The notes beneath the pieces were generated by a model that worked only from the letters and a program-made list of their open reading frames with translations, ran no database searches and was not told where the DNA came from. Made by a program: the position numbers and the translations under genes. Shown one piece after another: positions 34,901 through 37,495 of a stretch of 37,495 bases of DNA; positions within the stretch are counted from its first letter, which is position 1, and each line of letters starts with the position of its first letter. The stretch is from an uncultured Clostridia bacterium (GTDB lineage: Bacteria > Bacillota > Clostridia > Christensenellales > Borkfalkiaceae): the NCBI GenBank assembly GCA_947175485.1, contig CAMWMZ010000009.1:1-37495 (forward strand), in the 5' to 3' direction.

Positions 34901-37495
34901 TGATTGCGGAATTAAGCTTGAGTTTGTTGATATAGAAAGCTTTATAAAGCGTTTCCGCCGCGTCTTCGCCTGAAACCTTCAAAACAAAGTTTTTGCCGGC
35001 GGTTGCGGTTGCGATATGGTCGCCCGCGTCGGTTGCCTGCGAAACCTTCAAAAGCGAATTGAAGTTTGCCGAAAGTCCGCCCAAAGCCGCCGTTCCCGCC
35101 GAAGTGGGAGCAAGCGAAGGCCCTTGCGCAGTGCCGTTATAGGTATATTTTGCCGCAACCGTCCACTCTACTTCTACCTCCAAAGGAGCGATTTCATAAA
35201 CGATTTCGTCAGAGCCGTCCTCTACATAGAACGATAAATCGGGGTTGCCGCCGGGGTTTGCCCACGCGGTGTATAATCCCGCGTCGGAATAAGCCGTACC
35301 AACCGTTTTAAGAACCTTATACGTAGAGCTGTCGGTAATATCAAAAGGATTTTCCGCCTGCTCGTTCACGTAATAGCCCAAAGCCGTGGGATACTGCTTT
35401 TGACCGTTGTATATAAATTTATAGTTTGCGGAAATTTCAACGTATTCGCCGCTCGAATTTTTAACAGCCCAAACAACGTGCATTTCTTCCGCCTGCACTC
35501 TTTGGGGAACAATGTTGAACTTAACCGATAAATCGCTTGCGTTGGCAGTTACGTTAGCCGCGTCGGCAGACTTCAATTCCACGGTAAAAGTATATGAACC
35601 CTGCGGCCATACGTCGTTTACGTTAGTGGGATAATGGTCGTATCCGTTAACGCCTGTGGGAACAAGCTCGATTTCAACCTGCGTTCCGTTGATTGTGTAA
35701 ATCGCCTTTGCCGAAAGCGCGGGAGCCGCGCCGAAAATAATTTCAAGGTTTACCGGCGATACCTCTTTTTCTCCGTTATACCAGTGAATTTCATTCGATT
35801 TTATGGTGTATTTATCTATATAGAAATTCTGGTTATCGTCCGTAAGAGTATAGTTTTTAGCGTCCTCGTCGGAAAGCGATACTTTTATGTTGTAAGCCGA
35901 AGCGCTGTAATTTATCGCGCCGTTAACCTGGGTTGTTCCGTTGAGCTTTACAACCGAAGTAAACGTAAACTCATAATCGCCCGAAGAAGAGCCGTCGTCT
36001 GCCCAGATGTTTTCCGCCTTTGCGCTTGCTACGGGAGCCTGCGCCTGCGAATTATATTCTATATGCTTATCGGTGAAGCCGCTCCAATCCCAGTTTACCG
36101 CAACGGAAAGCTTATTTATCGTGTAATCGATATAAGTAGTTCCCGCGCCCGACATTGTATAGTCGTCGTGCTGTTCATATGCGGTTATGCGGTATGTGCC
36201 CGCCTGTTTGGGGGTATCGGTGAACTGTTCGCCCACAAGCGAACCGCTTTCAACCCTCTGGAATTTAAAGGTCATCGCAAGCGAATTTCCGTCCAAATCC
36301 TGAGCGGTTGCATAAGGTCTGTGCCCCGCGTTATCGTAAGTGAACGTTATTCCGCTACCCCAGGGGGTTGTAAATCCGCTGTTCTGCCACCATTGCAAAT
36401 TTTGTGCGGCAAGGCGCGTAATTTCAAAGTTGCGGGTAACTGTTGCGCTTTCCGCAAAGCCGAAGTTCAGATTTGCGTCGTCTTCCGCAAGCTTAACGGT
36501 AACAACGTATTTACCCGCGTGCTTGGGCGCACTGCCGTCCGCTTCGAGCGTTCCCGTCTGACCGCTTTGCAAAGCGTACTCGTATGAAAGCACCGCGGTT
36601 GTAGCTTCCGTGCTGTTCGGCATAAACACTTTTGCCGTGGGGGTGAAAGCTTCGTTATTGAATACCCAGCTGAACGTAGAACCGCCGTCTTTACCGAACC
36701 ATTGCACGGAAAGATACGTAGGCTCTATTTCAAACTCCTGAGAAAGCTCTTCAACGTCCGCCGTTCCGCTGTTCAAAACGTAGTTTGCGTTAACGGTATT
36801 CGTGGAAACGGTTGCAAGCTTTATTCTCTTTGTATATTTGCCCGAATTTACAGGCGCGGAAGAAGTCCAGTCGTCCGTGCCGACTTTATTGAAGTCGATA
36901 ACAAGCACAACCTTTTCGGTTGACTTTTCGCCCGAAAGCGTGAGCGTAGGCTCTTTTGCACTGCCGTCGTACTTCCACTTAAAGTCCGTTCCGCCCGACC
37001 ATGCTGCGGTAATCGGGGCGCGCTTTATCGTGAATTTAAGCGTTATATCCTTTATTAATAATTGATAAGCCGCCTCTGTGTCGATTTGGTTGCCCTCAAG
37101 GTCAACCCCGTCTGCATCCCACGCGGGCACTACCAAGGGGCTTGTGCCGTCTTCGTCTTTCAGGGTTTTATGAACCCATGCCTCTTCGTCTGCGTTCCAC
37201 TCAACGTCGGAGAACGCGTACGGATTTTTTAGGCTAAACGTTACTTCATAATCACCCGACTGCGTGGCCTTCAGTACGCCGTCGGCTACTGTCGGCGTCC
37301 ACGCCGCGGGCGTATTCGTAACGTTATCTTTATGCGTTGCCGTAATATTTACTTTATCTTCTTCGATATTTTCAATCGAATTTATCGCCGCCGCAGTGTA
37401 CGTCTTTGTTCCTTCGGTAACCGTAGGGACGGACACTCCCGCCGCTTTCGCGGCAGATTTCAGATTGAGATGAAGCGCGGGGCGCACACCATAGC
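28944..37495 (-). CDS. Giant membrane-anchored repeat protein (MBG and Ig-like modules), 5' end outside window
   Basis: The frame is open to the right edge, so the gene is partial; at least 2,849 residues are present. The edge reads YGVRPALHLNL, the typical end of a DUF6273-type domain. Then come about nine Ig-like modules marked by a Trp strand and a Y-[ND]-G turn (such as FTWSYDGAKHEP, FVYDGAEHAP), eight MBG-type modules (about residues 1020-1710; YGxxxP...SGxVNGD...NYxVxxxxGTxTV), five more Ig-like modules, then MBG-like and Ig-like modules interleaved. The C-terminus has one transmembrane helix (about 2800-2823, WLIWVIVAIAVVSAAIIAFVIIYF), KKKK, and an acidic tail; no LPxTG motif. Expected to be an extracellular adhesin or stalk anchored in the membrane. 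Confidence 0.88.
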   Translation of the reverse strand, partial: YGVRPALHLNLKSAAKAAGVSVPTVTEGTKTYTAAAINSIENIEEDKVNITATHKDNVTNTPAAWTPTVADGVLKATQSGDYEVTFSLKNPYAFSDVEWNADEEAWVHKTLKDEDGTSPLVVPAWDADGVDLEGNQIDTEAAYQLLIKDITLKFTIKRAPITAAWSGGTDFKWKYDGSAKEPTLTLSGEKSTEKVVLVIDFNKVGTDDWTSSAPVNSGKYTKRIKLATVSTNTVNANYVLNSGTADVEELSQEFEIEPTYLSVQWFGKDGGSTFSWVFNNEAFTPTAKVFMPNSTEATTAVLSYEYALQSGQTGTLEADGSAPKHAGKYVVTVKLAEDDANLNFGFAESATVTRNFEITRLAAQNLQWWQNSGFTTPWGSGITFTYDNAGHRPYATAQDLDGNSLAMTFKFQRVESGSLVGEQFTDTPKQAGTYRITAYEQHDDYTMSGAGTTYIDYTINKLSVAVNWDWSGFTDKHIEYNSQAQAPVASAKAENIWADDGSSSGDYEFTFTSVVKLNGTTQVNGAINYSASAYNIKVSLSDEDAKNYTLTDDNQNFYIDKYTIKSNEIHWYNGEKEVSPVNLEIIFGAAPALSAKAIYTINGTQVEIELVPTGVNGYDHYPTNVNDVWPQGSYTFTVELKSADAANVTANASDLSVKFNIVPQRVQAEEMHVVWAVKNSSGEYVEISANYKFIYNGQKQYPTALGYYVNEQAENPFDITDSSTYKVLKTVGTAYSDAGLYTAWANPGGNPDLSFYVEDGSDEIVYEIAPLEVEVEWTVAAKYTYNGTAQGPSLAPTSAGTAALGGLSANFNSLLKVSQATDAGDHIATATAGKNFVLKVSGEDAAETLYKAFYINKLKLNSAIKWESGDNKDVFVYDGAEHAPSYTLDALYSTIKIEITGKQTDAGTYYVTAVLTNDPANRNYEIASSNAVKQFTIKQKEVTAVWTDNAGDTFTWSYDGAKHEPSASVAPETLDGGAVVNFNVTVTGGEINAGSYSATASIDNANFVITNAEQAFTIEKAKITVTAADKSVTYGQTAPQFTATASGAIASTDTASDLVNGVQFKCAYGQFSEVKTNGYTITPYGLDLANYEVTYKDGTLTVNKATATVSVQDHNATYGEHFHSPTYTASGVVNGDSLGLTFEIWETDENGAATQKVADLTKAPAAGTYLIKAVVTSANANYDLGTISDAKYIIAKKSLVVSADNVTIEYGDAKPAYTVSVSGLVNGDSAPVFVAASDYDPADTANKNAGTYDITVTAQALDNYEVAAADYKKGTLTVTPKKITVQISSHSVVYGAAGADLTAAGSWSVANGALVNGDVEADLGITLEKASNGLNGSAAVTGNAVGVYDITGKSSSTNYSVEFKNGTYVITKATLTVKADGKTITYGGALPTDFEVTYSGFVNGDNKDASGVWVSGKGTVKFNCPYTAGSGVGTYLITPYGLEANNYDIVYETGDLTVEQLAISIAISNSSSKYGEAQATLEWTVASGSIYGSDNLGITLAKAETGMNGGNEVTGLNVGAYDITGTASNPNYKVTFTNKGTYTVSKAGLVVKANANTIIYGDENVSDSWANGVSFIGFVNGDTDAAVSGTVAYSYNYNRYDKVGKYTITPSGLTADNYDITFEDGELTVEKKAVTVTIEDKTSMYGKPEVALTHNGATVALNGDDLGITLKRGRDNVKDAGAYAITGTASNENYVVTFANGTYTITPFEIEVVWKSGNANDSDFTYTYNAKMQAPKATFIDWDNNEKTLTVSGGRTRAGVDFTAEAVLPAPTSNFVFKTGTAVTQLFTINPKSITIQWYKNYDKETDTYSGLISSGNPCEYDFKNGVKQVPFAVAQGLESGDTVNIVVVGAAIAAGKYTAEAVISDTVGNGNYIIGAATKTCEFSIVTVSASGFAWYKTADLNETVTSGNLAYVYDGHAHRPWIKSGVDDKYSYVITKADGSDCGGVALNVGSYKIVATPIDQNITITSQQATFNFEITAKTVTVNWSATSFVYNGGVQVPSADFTDVFGNRITLSVTVDGGNENSVEAASYKAKVELSENGNYKFADGFTAEQEYTITAKKIEVVWTSKIDGNSWIMEYNGTEIDTSKISATATMQNAVAGENIALVHTLLLNGKPVSNIKDAGIYTIKVELATENGNYEIIDGEHTFEITKPQLTITANNFELDYGAAKPEFTAQYNGFISGENEDNLGLEVNGKINWLYSEYNQNSSPRDEGYAITLVTMAQDPVARAAFESILKNYDWEVISGLITILVGEGDVKLIGTYNSSGDMIYNGGEQLPKAYYKSNKSGNENWIALNVTLMTDDTYTTASNDPAVDVNVYYIKVSKYDNDNDETPLTKDKWTFEIKKLELVVNIADSEEVYGDVTQSNYESKLTWEYGNLDELLVICNNDQTKYEALRAKIEKDNLLETSVGASLSFDDGGYANAGAYHIYGIWTQDTDLRKNYSVKFVGSAEADDGSNSEGLFVIEKAVLKIASDGTPNQISKITGDPIIVEIGKLNENKETLNEFKYEYIRNAGYADASLSIRYRRYNLETYDADDIAAPEDEKNYSVDNSPFEQKIGKWLVNFEITMPNHETYYGQWIIYIEPSSNEIRITFVKNYEVSYGDEAVTGKQLTEKLLDGYIEIDKVLTKEDFAKYATAKVSYNRDLSLAGVGEYNIEFIFDEIPNSTVVYVAEYVNATNVGSYVVKPRLLTVDWGETDFVYDGSVKLSELKPKLSGWINGETLELDGLEVGAVKTYSFTDNGTSNIEVTVTAEEKYDFVQNGGHQLTVRVNNPNYTLDIDNAAKTVSISLDGEPTVIAGLPTWLIWVIVAIAVVSAAIIAFVIIYFKKKKSATDDDGFYENVESETVN

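Noticed and set aside
35634..36587. A 317-codon plus-strand open frame, and many other long frames opposite the giant gene and purL
   Set aside because: They are antisense shadows of well-supported minus-strand genes, with Arg/Cys/Phe-rich low-quality translations and no ribosome-binding sites.
29000..37400. CRISPR or simple tandem repeat array
   Set aside because: The repetitiveness is at protein level with diverged modules of about 80-100 residues; no short identical repeats with spacers are seen.

Overview
The window looks like a chromosomal stretch of an uncultured Clostridia-type Bacillota. The evidence is strong Shine-Dalgarno sites, TTGACA/TATAAT-type promoters, the Gram-positive order ispG-(polC)-rimP-nusA-rnpM-rplGB-infB, a single-chain PurL, an Fe-S type PurF, and a giant surface protein of the kind common in gut Clostridia. 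I cannot name the genus. No tRNA, rRNA, CRISPR array, phage or insertion sequence was seen.

Region 1 (1-5690, minus strand): housekeeping genes in transcription order nrdR, ispG, a PolC relative reduced to its N-terminal, OB-fold and 3'-5' exonuclease parts, rimP, nusA, rnpM (ylxR), an L7Ae-like protein (ylxQ), and the 5' end of infB, which runs off the left edge. A clear promoter and a leader with two mutually exclusive hairpins precede rimP.

Region 2 (5707-18330, minus strand): nine purine biosynthesis genes in the order purE, purC, a PurF paralogue lacking the catalytic cysteine, purF, purM, purN, purH, purD, purL. They are tightly packed except for a terminator-like hairpin after purE and a highly structured gap of about 200 bp between purH and purD. 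purB and purK are not here. The array leads directly into region 1, so about 18 kb is read in one direction.

Region 3 (18377-25526, mixed strands): a small membrane protein, mscL, a three-gene ABC importer, a tiny secreted protein, an aconitase-family hydratase, and a two-gene plus-strand unit (PH-like membrane protein and a MutS domain I-like protein). The importer's binding protein has its two halves in the opposite order to its family, which suggests circular permutation.

Region 4 (25590-28744, minus strand): a ferrous-iron operon feoA-feoA-feoB plus a Cys-rich FeoB-associated peptide absent from simple ORF calls. It is driven by a perfect consensus promoter flanked by matching palindromic operator candidates.

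Region 5 (28776-37495, minus strand): the last 2.8 kilo-residues of a giant membrane-anchored repeat protein (MBG-type and Ig-like modules, C-terminal transmembrane anchor). Its 5' end lies beyond the right edge. It is followed by a candidate structured RNA and a perfect 32-bp terminator palindrome.

The most notable points are the swapped-halves binding protein, the domain-stripped PolC at the canonical polC locus, the structured RNA next to the giant gene, the structured purH-purD gap, the MutS-I-like small protein, and the architecture of the giant protein.
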